Assembly: GCA_023663615.1 (NCBI GenBank)
Contig: JAMPHA010000001.1
Location: forward strand, 186,001 to 250,000
From: DLAJ01 sp023663615
GTDB lineage: Bacteria; Bacillota; Clostridia; Lachnospirales; Lachnospiraceae
DNA: 64,000 nt
Reading direction: 5' to 3'
The notes under the pieces are model-generated. The model saw nothing but the letters and a program-made list of their open reading frames with translations. It did not search any database and was not told the DNA's origin. How positions within the stretch are numbered: the first letter of the stretch is position 1; every line of letters begins with the position of its first letter. Made by a program: the position numbers and the translations under genes. Of the stretch, positions 1 to 7,790 are shown in pieces.

Positions 1-1
1 T

Positions 2-274
2 TCTAAGGATCAGACGCTCATCCGCGAGTGCAATGAGCTGCTTCAGGAGCGGGAGAAGCTGACGGAGCGCGCAAAGGAGCTGCAGGCCGAGAAACAGATG
101 CTGCAAAAGCAGATGGAGGAAGGGCGGCAGTCCGCGATCCGCGTGGAAGATAAGCTCTATGCCGGATCGGTCATCAGCGTGAATAACGCGCAGCAGGCAA
201 TCACCGCGAACACCTGCTTTATGCAGTACAAGAGTATTTCCGGCATCATTCAGGGAACTGTTATCCGGGTATAA
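2..274 (+). CDS. DUF342/FapA-like protein, C-terminal part (5' end outside window)
   Basis: The reading frame is open from the window edge to a TAA and encodes about 90 residues. The first part is a Glu/Lys/Gln-rich coiled coil. The last 45 residues contain LYAGSVISVNNAQQAI followed by short beta-like stretches, which resembles the C-terminal beta-helical end of DUF342 (FapA) polymerising proteins, where a 'YPGV.I.I' motif recurs. These proteins are cytoplasmic and of unclear function in Clostridia, often near flagellar or division genes. The assignment rests only on this tail; any coiled-coil protein with a beta end would be an alternative. Confidence 0.5.
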   Translation, partial: SKDQTLIRECNELLQEREKLTERAKELQAEKQMLQKQMEEGRQSAIRVEDKLYAGSVISVNNAQQAITANTCFMQYKSISGIIQGTVIRV

Positions 275-283
275 CGAATCTTA

Positions 284-395
284 GGGCATAGCGGGCAGAA
301 CGGTATCGCAAAAGAATCGGGCATAGCGGGCAGAACGGTATTGCAGGGATCGGAGCATAGCGGACAGGAAGAGATCGGGCATCAGGGCGTAACAG
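284..395. repeat. Imperfect tandem repeat upstream of folC
   Basis: A unit of about 33-35 bp beginning GGGCATAGCGGGCAGAACGG occurs twice almost identically. A shorter third copy (GGAGCATAGCGGACAGGA) and a decayed fourth (GGGCATCAGGGCG) follow. The array fills the whole gap between the DUF342 gene and folC, so folC lacks an obvious strong ribosome-binding site. Confidence 0.75.
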
Positions 396-399
396 ACAG

Positions 400-1839
400 A
401 TGGAACAGATAACATATCAGGAGGCGACGGCGTATCTTTTGTCGATACCCAAATTTACGGGAAAGCATACGATGGAGGATACGCGCCGTTTTTATCAATT
501 TATGGGGAGTCCGTGCGCGGATGCGCGGATCATCCATGTAGCGGGGACGAACGGGAAGGGATCGGTCTGTACCTACCTGCGGAGCATGTTGGAGCGGTGC
601 GCTCATCATACCGCGCTGTTTGTATCACCGCATCTGGTGACGATGCGGGAGCGTTTTCTTTTTGACGGGGAACCGGTTTCCGAGGAGGCGTTTTGCGCAT
701 CGTTTGCCGCTGTCGCGAGGGCGCTCTGCGCCTATCAGGGAAAAAAGGATGCCGTATCGCTAAAGACGCTGCGGGAGCTTTCTTATCATCCGTCCTTTTT
801 TGAAATGTTGTTTTTTATGTTCCTGCAATGTAAGGAAACGGCGGGGGCGGATGACGTGATCTTAGAGACGGGGCTTGGCGGCAGGCTGGACGCGACGAAC
901 TGTATGCCGAAGAAAGCGCTGTGCGTGATCACGCGGATCGCGCTGGATCACACGGAATATCTGGGGGATACGACGGCACAGATCGCGCGGGAAAAAGCGG
1001 GGATCTTCCGGCAGGGAACGCCGGTGGTCAGTCTGTATTCCGATAAAGAAAGCAAAGAGGTCATCGAAACGTGCGCAAAAGAGCGGAACGCGCCGCTTGT
1101 GTTTGTCGATTCGCGCGATTTCAAAATTGAAGGAATTACCAACAAAAGCATTGCTTTTTCGTTTCAATCTGTATATTATAATTCTATCAGCCTTTCACTC
1201 GCAACCACCGCGTGCTATCAGGCGGAGAACGCCGCGCTCGCGCTGCGGGCGTTAGAGGTGCTTTCGCAGGACGCAGGATGGAAAAAGAGCATCGCAGCGG
1301 GACAGGAAACGACAGCCGCGGCGGAACAGAAGGCGGCAGCCGGGGCGGGAGAGGCGTTTGGTTTGGCGGCGCCCCCTACGGAGCGCGAACTGCGGGAGGG
1401 ACTTGCGGCGGCGCATTGGGAAGGGCGGATGGAAGAAGTATTGCCGGAAGTGTATCTGGACGGAGCGCATAATGAGGACGGGATACGGGCGCTGCTTCAT
1501 ACGGTGCGGCGGACCGGGCCGGACAGGGAGAATGTGCTCATACTTGCCATTGTGGCGGACAAGCGCTATGAAAGGATGGCGGAGCTGATCGCGCGTTCCG
1601 GATTGTTTTTGAGGGTATATGTGACGTCTGCGGGCGGGGAGAGAGCGCTTGCGCAGGAAGCGCTTGCCGGGGCGTTGATCAGTTATGGACAAAGGAATTG
1701 TATGGTGTATGAGCAGCCGGAGCAGGCATTTTCATGCTGCCTTGCGGAGCGCGCGGAGAATGAGCGCGTATACGTTGCCGGTTCCTTATACTTGATCGGG
1801 CGGATAAAGGCATATTTAGGGAGGAATTCTGATGATTAA
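400..1839 (+). CDS. folC: Bifunctional folylpolyglutamate synthase/dihydrofolate synthase
   Basis: Cytosolic Mur-ligase-family enzyme that adds glutamate to folates (and to dihydropteroate in the bifunctional type). The P-loop is HVAGTNGKGSV at residues 47-57. The substrate region ETGLGGRLDATN and the Lys-containing AREKAGIF follow, as in FolC. At 479 residues it is longer than the usual 420-440. The surplus is an Ala/Gly/Glu-rich insertion at about residues 290-330 just before the C-terminal domain, which restarts at LREGLAAAHWEGRMEE. This is one of several low-complexity insertions in the window. The upstream gap is a tandem repeat and the ribosome-binding site is weak. The stop overlaps the next small gene by 8 bases. 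Confidence 0.95.
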   Translation: MEQITYQEATAYLLSIPKFTGKHTMEDTRRFYQFMGSPCADARIIHVAGTNGKGSVCTYLRSMLERCAHHTALFVSPHLVTMRERFLFDGEPVSEEAFCASFAAVARALCAYQGKKDAVSLKTLRELSYHPSFFEMLFFMFLQCKETAGADDVILETGLGGRLDATNCMPKKALCVITRIALDHTEYLGDTTAQIAREKAGIFRQGTPVVSLYSDKESKEVIETCAKERNAPLVFVDSRDFKIEGITNKSIAFSFQSVYYNSISLSLATTACYQAENAALALRALEVLSQDAGWKKSIAAGQETTAAAEQKAAAGAGEAFGLAAPPTERELREGLAAAHWEGRMEEVLPEVYLDGAHNEDGIRALLHTVRRTGPDRENVLILAIVADKRYERMAELIARSGLFLRVYVTSAGGERALAQEALAGALISYGQRNCMVYEQPEQAFSCCLAERAENERVYVAGSLYLIGRIKAYLGRNSDD

Positions 1840-1975
1840 CTTTGAGGAGGAGCTCAAGAAGTTTCATCCCAGCGTAGAGATAGAAGAGGCAGAGGATGTG
1901 TTATACAGTCAGGATACGACGGATTTAGCTGACGTACTGGTAGATGTGATCAAAGAGGCAAAGGAAGAAGAATAG
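1832..1975 (+). CDS. Small acidic protein of unknown function (47 aa)
   Basis: A short frame starts with ATG inside the end of folC, preceded by a very good ribosome-binding site (GGGAGGAA, about 6 bases upstream), and ends just before the TPR gene. The product begins MINFEEELKKF and is strongly acidic (Glu/Asp about a third), ending in KEAKEEE. It has no signal, membrane segment or recognisable motif. The overlap with folC and the 10-base gap to the next gene suggest translational coupling in a folC-TPR operon. Function unknown. Confidence 0.7.
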   Translation: MINFEEELKKFHPSVEIEEAEDVLYSQDTTDLADVLVDVIKEAKEEE

Positions 1976-1985
1976 GAGCGACGCT

Positions 1986-3392
1986 ATGGAGTGTTATAAC
2001 TGCGGCTGTCTCCTGACGGAAAACGAATTTTGTACGAACTGCGGGGCGGATGTACGGGTTTACAAAAAGATCATTTCGGCGTCCAACCGCTATTACAATA
2101 TCGGCTTGGAGAGAGCAGGTGTCAGAGATCTGTCGGGGGCGGCGGAAAGTCTCAGGCAGTGTCTGAAATTAAATAAGAACCATGTGGAAGCGAGAAACCT
2201 TCTCGGACTGATCTACTATGAGACGGGAGAGGTCGTTTCCGCCTTAAACGAGTGGGTGATGAGCAAGAACATCAAACCGCTCAAGAATATTGCGGACGAT
2301 TATATTGAGGATATTCGATCGAATCCGACGCAGCTCGATACGCTGACGCAGGCGGTCAAAAAGTACAATCAGGCGCTGAATTACTGTATGCAGGACAGCG
2401 TGGACTTAGCGGTCATCCAACTGAAAAAAGTGCTGTCCATGAATCCGAAATACTTACAGGCGCATCAGCTTCTGGCATTGATCTATATGAGTCAGGAAGA
2501 TTGGGACAGAGCGGAAAAGGAAGTCGAAAAAGCGCTGCGCATCGACACGAGCAACACGCTGACGATGCGGTATATGAAAGAGATCGACTTTGCGGTCAGT
2601 CAGGAGGAGGGCAGAAATCCCTCTAAGAAAAAGAGCAAGGATCAGAACGCAAAGAAATATAAGAGCGGCAATGATACGGTGATCCAGCCCATCAATAATA
2701 AGGATTCCAGAGGACTTTCCACGATCATCAATATCATCATCGGCGTGCTGATCGGTCTTGCCATTGCGATCTTTCTGATCCTTCCCGCGCAGATCCAGAC
2801 GGAAGTGTCTAAAGTAAATGAGCAGATCACGGAATACAGTGAGCTGTTGACGCGCAGGGCGGCGGATGTGCAGGAGCGGGAGGCGCAGATCGAGGATCTG
2901 AACCGGAAGCTCGCAGAGACGCAGGAGGCGCTTGACGCCTATACGGGAACGGACGGCACGATCGCTGCTTACGAGCAGCTTTTGGAGGCGGTCAGCCTCT
3001 ATATGCAGGAGGAGCCCGACGTCATGGCGGTTGCGGACAGCCTCGGCAAGATCGACGAGGATTATGTGGAGGAAGAAGCGCCCGATTATTTTGCCAATGT
3101 ATATCATGAACTGCTCACACTGATCGGTCCCGATGTCTCAAAGTCCTACTATCAGACGGGTATGGCGGAGTACAATGTGCAGAACTATTCGGAGGCGGTC
3201 AACTATTTCCTGATGGCAGTTTCCTTTGACGAAACGGATTCCATGGCGCTCTATCAATTGGCGGAATCCTATTACCGCAGCGATGATATGGAGAATGCGG
3301 CGGTCTATTATAACCGCGTGATAGAGCTGTTCCCCGGCAGGACGTCGGCGATCAACGCGCAGAGGCGCTTAAGGGAGATTGAGCAGCAGTAG
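1986..3392 (+). CDS. Zinc-ribbon/TPR single-pass membrane protein
   Basis: The 468-residue protein starts with a CxxC...CxxC zinc ribbon (CYNCG at 3-7, CTNCG at 16-20). TPR repeats follow at about 40-200 (for example ARNLLGLIYYETGE and YLQAHQLLALIYMSQEDW). A single transmembrane helix lies near 246-268, then a coiled coil at about 275-325, and further TPRs at 385-468 (QNYSEAVNYFLMAVSFDE). The zinc ribbon and first TPRs would be cytoplasmic, the coiled coil and second TPR set outside. Such architecture suggests a scaffold for envelope or division complexes, but the partner is unknown. The ribosome-binding site is AGGAG. A strong terminator follows at 3467-3500. Confidence 0.85.
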   Translation: MECYNCGCLLTENEFCTNCGADVRVYKKIISASNRYYNIGLERAGVRDLSGAAESLRQCLKLNKNHVEARNLLGLIYYETGEVVSALNEWVMSKNIKPLKNIADDYIEDIRSNPTQLDTLTQAVKKYNQALNYCMQDSVDLAVIQLKKVLSMNPKYLQAHQLLALIYMSQEDWDRAEKEVEKALRIDTSNTLTMRYMKEIDFAVSQEEGRNPSKKKSKDQNAKKYKSGNDTVIQPINNKDSRGLSTIINIIIGVLIGLAIAIFLILPAQIQTEVSKVNEQITEYSELLTRRAADVQEREAQIEDLNRKLAETQEALDAYTGTDGTIAAYEQLLEAVSLYMQEEPDVMAVADSLGKIDEDYVEEEAPDYFANVYHELLTLIGPDVSKSYYQTGMAEYNVQNYSEAVNYFLMAVSFDETDSMALYQLAESYYRSDDMENAAVYYNRVIELFPGRTSAINAQRRLREIEQQ

Positions 3393-3466
3393 CGGCAGCT
3401 GCGTGCGGACGGACGTCGGCGGCCGTGCAGCGGAAACGCGGACAGGCATAAGAACAGAACGACACA

Positions 3467-3500
3467 AAAGAGAACATCAAAAGAGATGTTCTCTTTTTTT
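3467..3500 (+). terminator. Rho-independent terminator after TPR gene
   Basis: A perfect 10-bp stem (AGAGAACATC at 3469-3478 with GATGTTCTCT at 3485-3494) has a 6-base loop and runs into seven T residues. It ends the folC-TPR transcription unit. Its T-run is also the first part of structured repeat copy 1. Confidence 0.9.
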
Positions 3501-3647
3501 GCGCGATAGGCAGAGAAGAGAAGTGATTTTTATGCGGCGACCGTGCTTGCACGGGGAGACGCATAGGAATCACTTCGCGGCGAGCAACGCGAGCGGGAAA
3601 TGCGAAGCATTTCCCCTCTGCCTGCGCGATAAGCTTAAGAAGAGAAG
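3494..3647 (+). repeat. Structured dispersed repeat, copy 1
   Basis: About 154 bp, homologous to 14926-15080. It begins TTTTTTTGCGCGATA and ends with a second GCGCGATAAGC box. Predicted helices: P1 3509-3515 with 3616-3622; P2 3520-3536 with 3560-3576 (17 pairs including two G.U); P3 hairpin 3541-3546/3549-3554; P4 hairpin 3595-3603/3607-3615 with a GAA loop. It lies between the TPR terminator and spoIIAA. It may be a folded RNA or a palindromic mobile element. Confidence 0.8.
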
Positions 3648-3679
3648 CGTTTCTATATGCAAGAAGAAGGGAGAAAGCA

Positions 3680-3988
3680 ATGGTTGATAATTATGCAATT
3701 ATCGAGAATTATCTGATGATCAGGATGCCGGAAGAGGTCGATCATCACAGGGCGGTACGGATCAGCCGGACAGCCGATGATTATATTGCGCACAGCAAGG
3801 TTGTCAATATCGTGTTTGATTTTGAGGACACGAAGTTTATGGATAGTTCCGGCATCGGTGTGATCATGGGGCGGTACAAAAAAATATCCTGTTTTGGCGG
3901 GAAGGTGTTTGCCATTAACGCGAGCAGGCGCATCAAGCAGCTTCTTGTCGTGTCGGGTATGCAGAAATTGGTTACGATTATGGAGTAG
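3680..3988 (+). CDS. spoIIAA: Anti-sigma F factor antagonist SpoIIAA
   Basis: STAS-domain protein that releases sigma-F from SpoIIAB in the forespore when unphosphorylated. The hallmark DSSGIGVIMGRYK is present at residues 55-67, with the phosphorylatable Ser at 57 in the DSSG motif. Length (102 aa) is slightly below the usual 115-120. The ribosome-binding site is GGGAG. It is the first gene of the canonical spoIIAA-spoIIAB-sigF operon and is 12 bases from spoIIAB. A structured repeat element and a terminator lie directly upstream, so the operon promoter must lie in or just after that element. Confidence 0.95.
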   Translation: MVDNYAIIENYLMIRMPEEVDHHRAVRISRTADDYIAHSKVVNIVFDFEDTKFMDSSGIGVIMGRYKKISCFGGKVFAINASRRIKQLLVVSGMQKLVTIME

Positions 3989-4000
3989 AGGAGTGGAGAG

Positions 4001-4624
4001 ATGGAGATAAGAACAGAGGAGAGAACGGAGCATACGGGCGTCATGGTGCAGGAAGACAGGCGGGAACAGACGGACATGCAGGGACAGGCGGACAGGCAGG
4101 GACAGACGGACATGCGGGAGCAGGCGGACTTTGCAGGGAAAGCGGGCGGACAGGGACGGATGGGCGCAAGACGCGGGTATGTCAATGAAATGTCATTGGA
4201 ATTTGATGCAGTTTCCCTAAATGAGAGCTTTGCGCGCGTTGTGGTTGCGGCGTTCATCACGCCGCTTAATCCGACGGTGGAGGAGCTTGCAGACGTGAAG
4301 ACCGCGGTTTCGGAGGCGGTGACAAACGCGATCATCCACGGATATGACGGCCGGGGCGGTAAGATCAACATGCATTGTCTGGTGACGGGAAATCTGCTGA
4401 GCGTCAACATTGAGGATCACGGTATGGGCATTGCGGACATCGGACAGGCCATGATGCCGCTGTTTACAACGAAACCGGAGCTGGACCGGTCGGGCATGGG
4501 ATTTTCTTTTATGGAGGCATTTATGGATGACTTAAAGGTCGAGTCCCATGTGGGAGAGGGAACCAAGGTCTGTATGATGAAAAAACTGGGGGACGCCTCA
4601 CTACCGGCGCCGAAAGGGAAGTAA
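4001..4624 (+). CDS. spoIIAB: Anti-sigma F factor SpoIIAB with repeat-built N-terminal extension
   Basis: GHKL-type serine kinase that binds and inhibits sigma-F and phosphorylates SpoIIAA. The conserved core begins near residue 60 (NEMSLEFDAVS) and carries the N box (EAVTNAIIHGYD), the G1 box (EDHGMGI) and the G2 region (RSGMGFSFME). The family normally starts about five residues before the core. Here about 55 extra residues precede it, rich in Gln, Asp, Arg and Gly and made of six-residue repeats of the type GQ(A/T)D(R/M)Q, from an 18-bp DNA repeat at 4063-4134. A start inside the extension closer to the core cannot be excluded. The stop is directly followed by the sigF ATG. Confidence 0.92.
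   Translation: MEIRTEERTEHTGVMVQEDRREQTDMQGQADRQGQTDMREQADFAGKAGGQGRMGARRGYVNEMSLEFDAVSLNESFARVVVAAFITPLNPTVEELADVKTAVSEAVTNAIIHGYDGRGGKINMHCLVTGNLLSVNIEDHGMGIADIGQAMMPLFTTKPELDRSGMGFSFMEAFMDDLKVESHVGEGTKVCMMKKLGDASLPAPKGK
4063..4134 (+). repeat. 18-bp in-frame tandem repeat in spoIIAB
   Basis: Four copies of an 18-bp unit of the type GGGACAGACGGACATGCA lie head to tail in the codon frame. Each encodes six residues (EQTDMQ, GQADRQ, GQTDMR, EQADFA). The family core has no counterpart for this stretch. Confidence 0.8.
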
Positions 4625-5422
4625 ATGGACGAGACCGCTGCATTGATCGCACGTTCACAGGCAGGGGATAAAAAAGCAAGAGAAATACTGGTAGAAAAAA
4701 ATTTAGGACTGGTCCATCATATCGTCAAACGGTTTCTCGGCAGAGGCATCGATGCGGAGGATCTGTTCCAGATCGGCAGCATCGGACTGATGAAAGCGAT
4801 CGATAAATTTGATCTAAGCTATGACGTTCGTTTTTCCACATATGCCGTTCCGATGATTCAGGGAGAAATCAAACGGTTTCTGCGGGACGACGGCATGGTG
4901 AAGGTCAGCCGCACGTTAAAAGAAAACGGATGGAAAGTGCGTCAGTCCATGGAGCGGCTGTCGCAAAAGTTCGGGAGAGAGGCAACGCTTGAGGAACTTT
5001 CCGGGGATACGGGGCTTAGTACGGAAGACATTGTGATGGCGCTGGAGGCAAATATTGAAGTGGAATCCATCTATCGTTCCGTGTTCCAGTCCGACGGCAA
5101 TGAGATCTATCTGGTCGATCAGGTCATTGCGGGCGGAAAAGGAAAAGGCGGCATCGGGCAGACCGCCGCGGGCGGATCGGGGATCGACAGCTACGGGATG
5201 GGAGACGGGCAGGATCCGGAGAAGGAGCGTCTGCTCAATCACATGCTTTTAGAGCAGCTCATCGGCAGTCTGGATGAAAAAGAACGGGAGCTGATCGAGC
5301 TTCGTTATTTTCAGGATAAAACACAGATGGAGGTGGCAAAACGGCTGCGCATCAGCCAGGTGCAGGTCAGCCGCATGGAAAAGCGCATCCTGCTGCGTAT
5401 GCGGGAGCGGGGAAAAGTATAG
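4625..5422 (+). CDS. sigF: RNA polymerase sigma-F factor
   Basis: Sigma-70 family factor for early forespore transcription. Region 2 includes DLFQIGSIGLMKAIDKFD and RFSTYAVPMIQGEIKRFLRDD. Region 3 follows (ATLEELSGDTGLS), and region 4 ends the protein (LRYFQDKTQMEVAKRLRISQVQVSRMEKR). The ATG immediately follows the spoIIAB stop, indicating coupled translation. A Gly/Lys/Ser-rich insertion of about 25 residues (starting VIAGGKGKGG, about residues 168-198) separates regions 3 and 4. Sigma-F proteins usually have only a short linker there. It is another low-complexity linker expansion like those in SpoIIAB and FolC. Confidence 0.96.
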   Translation: MDETAALIARSQAGDKKAREILVEKNLGLVHHIVKRFLGRGIDAEDLFQIGSIGLMKAIDKFDLSYDVRFSTYAVPMIQGEIKRFLRDDGMVKVSRTLKENGWKVRQSMERLSQKFGREATLEELSGDTGLSTEDIVMALEANIEVESIYRSVFQSDGNEIYLVDQVIAGGKGKGGIGQTAAGGSGIDSYGMGDGQDPEKERLLNHMLLEQLIGSLDEKERELIELRYFQDKTQMEVAKRLRISQVQVSRMEKRILLRMRERGKV

Positions 5423-5572
5423 CTTTTCTGGTTCAGACATGCTATAATGTATAGGATTTTTATAAGTGCATATCACTGAGGATAAAAGGAAAGACATGCA
5501 TGCGCCGGGAAAGCGGGTTTCAGGACAAAAGGACGCTTGGAGGCGCCGCATGGCCGGGGAGAGAGACAGGGT

Positions 5573-6352
5573 ATGAAATTTGACATGCATTGCCACACAA
5601 AGGAGGGCTCGATCGACGCAAAGGTCGAGCTGGAAAACTATGTCCGAAAGCTGGTGTCTCTCGGCTATGACGGAATGCTCGTGACAGATCACAATTCTTA
5701 TAAGGGACATGATCAATGGGAGCGCCTGCGCGTGCGTATTCTGTCCGCCGCGGGGAAGCCCTTTGTCGTTCTCAGGGGAATCGAATACGATACGCGGGAT
5801 GCGGGGCATATGCTCGTGATACTGCCGGAGCGCGTGCGCTCGCGTATCTTTACGGTGCGCGGCTTAAAAGGGCGTCAGCTCATCAAACGCGTGCATGAAC
5901 TGGGCGGAATTGTCGGTCCGGCGCATCCCTATGGAAACGGTTTCTTTGCACTCATGAACACGCGTCTCGGAAAAAGAAACGAACATCTGATGCACAGCTT
6001 TGATTTTGTGGAGAGTTTTAACGCCTGTGTGAAGCCCTTTCAGAACCGGCTGGCAAAGCGTCTGGCGCAGCGTTACCATAAGCCGGAATTCGGCGGTTCG
6101 GACGCGCACCGTCTGGAAGTGATCGGATCGGCGTATACCGAGATCGCGGGAAACATCCGCAATAATGACGATTTGATCCGCGCAGTCCGATGGCGCGTAC
6201 CGATGACGGCCGACGGGGACTGGGAGGATAAGGTCAGAAAAAAGCAGAAGAAAGCCGTGGAGGAGCTTTCTGTGATCGGGTATTGGATTTACAATAAAGT
6301 GTTTGCGGGCATAAATGTGTTCCGCAGGCGGAAATATGCAAAGATCATGTAA
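5573..6352 (+). CDS. PHP-domain metal-dependent phosphoesterase
   Basis: The protein starts MKFDMHCHTKEGSID, a classical PHP first motif (HxH). It continues with VTDHNSY, a His/Glu-containing middle (GPAHPYGNG) and GGSDAHRLEVIG. All metal-ligand motifs of the PHP fold are present, so it should hydrolyse a phosphoester (nucleotide or phospho-sugar). The substrate is not readable. The start was placed at 5573 because the family begins right at this motif; an upstream in-frame ATG would add 12 unrelated residues. It lies between sigF and spoVAA, an arrangement that hints at co-regulation with sporulation but proves nothing. Confidence 0.85.
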   Translation: MKFDMHCHTKEGSIDAKVELENYVRKLVSLGYDGMLVTDHNSYKGHDQWERLRVRILSAAGKPFVVLRGIEYDTRDAGHMLVILPERVRSRIFTVRGLKGRQLIKRVHELGGIVGPAHPYGNGFFALMNTRLGKRNEHLMHSFDFVESFNACVKPFQNRLAKRLAQRYHKPEFGGSDAHRLEVIGSAYTEIAGNIRNNDDLIRAVRWRVPMTADGDWEDKVRKKQKKAVEELSVIGYWIYNKVFAGINVFRRRKYAKIM

Positions 6353-6490
6353 ACCGGATGCGGCGGAAACAGAAAAGTGCCGGAAAACCAGATAGAAACG
6401 GAGACGGCCATACCGCGCGGAAACAGGCGCAAAAGAGAGATAGGTAAGTATGATTTGCGGGAATCCGCATAAAATAATCGCCAAAGAAAG

Positions 6491-6540
6491 GCTTTCGCTT
6501 GCGTGAAAGTCTTCGAAAGCGTGCGAAAGCGCGATTTTTT
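6491..6540 (+). terminator. Terminator-like hairpin directly before spoVAA
   Basis: GCTTTCGC (6491-6498) pairs with GCGAAAGC (6523-6530), with further Ctttcg/cGAAAG pairing inside, followed by six T residues at 6535-6540. The T-run touches the spoVAA ribosome-binding site at 6541, so the hairpin could act as an attenuator or end read-through from the PHP gene. Confidence 0.6.
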
Positions 6541-6554
6541 GGGGAGGATTGGCT

Positions 6555-7280
6555 GTGCGGATTTTTTATTTGAAGGCGGATGCAAAGGTGGAACTGGAAC
6601 GCAGGGACATCCGGCTTGCGGATGTGGCGGATGTTCTCTGCGAGGACGACCGCGCGCAGCGGGCGGCGCAGGAATTGATCGTATATCGGTTTTCCGGCGA
6701 GGAACGCGCAGTCATCGATGTGCTAAAACTGATCGGTCTGCTGCATGAGAAATTTCCAGGCTGTCAGGTCGTGAGCCTCGGCGCGGACGCCGTGCTGCTG
6801 GAATATCATCAGATAAAACCGCATCCCGTGTGGGAAAAAGTGAAGATTGCGCTGATCGCGCTGCTCAGTTTTTTTGGCGCAGCATTTACCATCATGGCGT
6901 TTCACAATGATATTAGTATTGACGATATTTTTTCCAAGGTATATCTGCTGGTTACAGGGATGGAATCGGACGGTTTCACTGTGCTGGAAATTTCTTACTC
7001 CGTCGGGCTCTCGGCGGGGATTCTTCTTTTTTTTAATCATATCGGGACAAGGCGGATCACGAAAGATCCGACGCCGATCGAGGTGCAGATGCGCCAGTAT
7101 GAGAGCGACGTCGTGACGGCGCTCGTGGAGAATGCCGACCGCGAGCGGGCGCACGAAGATTGTGGAGGGAAACGGGAGAATTGCGAGCGGGCGCACGAAG
7201 ACCGGGGTGAGAGGCAAGAAAACCGCGAGCGGGCGCATGCAGGCAGCAGGACGGATAGGGAAGCAGGGAGGAAACCGTAA
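6555..7280 (+). CDS. spoVAA: Stage V sporulation protein AA, with repeat tail
   Basis: Component of the SpoVA channel that moves dipicolinic acid into the forespore. The N-terminal globular part (to about residue 95) is followed by two membrane helices. The family-typical FGAAFTIMAFHNDI and SYSVGLSAGILLFFNHIG are both visible. GTG at 6555 is the best start: GGGGAGG at 6541-6547 is 7 bases away, whereas an upstream in-frame TTG at 6549 would be too close. After the second helix an Arg/Glu/His-rich tail of about 50 residues carries 2.7 copies of a 42-bp repeat (7137-7250, ERAHED motif). SpoVAA proteins usually end shortly after the membrane part. It overlaps spoVAB by one base. Confidence 0.9.
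   Translation: MRIFYLKADAKVELERRDIRLADVADVLCEDDRAQRAAQELIVYRFSGEERAVIDVLKLIGLLHEKFPGCQVVSLGADAVLLEYHQIKPHPVWEKVKIALIALLSFFGAAFTIMAFHNDISIDDIFSKVYLLVTGMESDGFTVLEISYSVGLSAGILLFFNHIGTRRITKDPTPIEVQMRQYESDVVTALVENADRERAHEDCGGKRENCERAHEDRGERQENRERAHAGSRTDREAGRKP
7137..7250 (+). repeat. 42-bp in-frame tandem repeat in the spoVAA tail
   Basis: Two full 42-bp units (7137-7178, 7179-7220) and a partial third share CGCGAGCGGGCGCACGAAGA-type cores. 42 is a multiple of three, so the frame is kept and the unit encodes repeats around ERAHED. Confidence 0.8.
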
Positions 7281-7732
7281 TGGAACAATTACTGCTTGCC
7301 ATACTGGGGCTTGGTTTCGGCGTGTTTACGGCAGGAGGTGTGTTCACGACCGTCATTGTCGTGGCGCTCATTCCGCGTTTTGCCGCCCGTTTTCATACGG
7401 CATATAAAATAGAACTTTATGAAGAGTGGATTGTCGCGGGTGCGGTTGCCGGCGGCATTTTTGGTGTGTACTCTCATCTGTGGGAAACGCCCTCGTGGGA
7501 GGAGCGCGGTATGCTCTTAAAGTGTGCCGGCATAGCTCTGGTGATACTTTGGGCGTTTTTTACGGGGATGTTCGTCGGCTGTCTTGCGCTCGCGATTGAG
7601 GAGATGCTCGGCGGGCTTCCCGTGTTTGCCCGCCGGGTACATCTGCGCAAAGGGCTCGGCATCATCATTCTCTCCATTGCGGCGGCAAAACTTGCCGGTT
7701 CCTTATGCTATTTCTATTTCGGGTTGTTTTAG
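7280..7732 (+). CDS. spoVAB: Stage V sporulation protein AB
   Basis: Small polytopic membrane protein of the SpoVA DPA channel (150 aa, normal length about 140). It starts with a hydrophobic segment, GLGFGVFTAGGVFTTVIVV, followed by the conserved IPRFAARFHTA. At least three further membrane helices follow, with CLALAIEEMLGGLPVFARR between them. The ATG overlaps the spoVAA TAA (TAATG), so the two are translationally coupled. spoVAC does not follow but lies about 6.6 kb downstream, beyond unrelated accessory genes. Confidence 0.88.
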   Translation: MEQLLLAILGLGFGVFTAGGVFTTVIVVALIPRFAARFHTAYKIELYEEWIVAGAVAGGIFGVYSHLWETPSWEERGMLLKCAGIALVILWAFFTGMFVGCLALAIEEMLGGLPVFARRVHLRKGLGIIILSIAAAKLAGSLCYFYFGLF

Positions 7733-7790
7733 GGGAGCAATCATGCTAAAATCGTAACGAACAGTCAGCGATCTGCATAGGGGGAAGTTT

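Noticed and set aside
1212..1472. 86-residue frame inside folC
   Set aside because: It lies within the Ala-rich insertion of folC in another frame, with no ribosome-binding site.
3379..3687. Open frame across structured repeat copy 1
   Set aside because: The frame and its counterpart at 14877-15152 share residues only because the DNA repeat is shared. There is no ribosome-binding site and the frame runs through a terminator.
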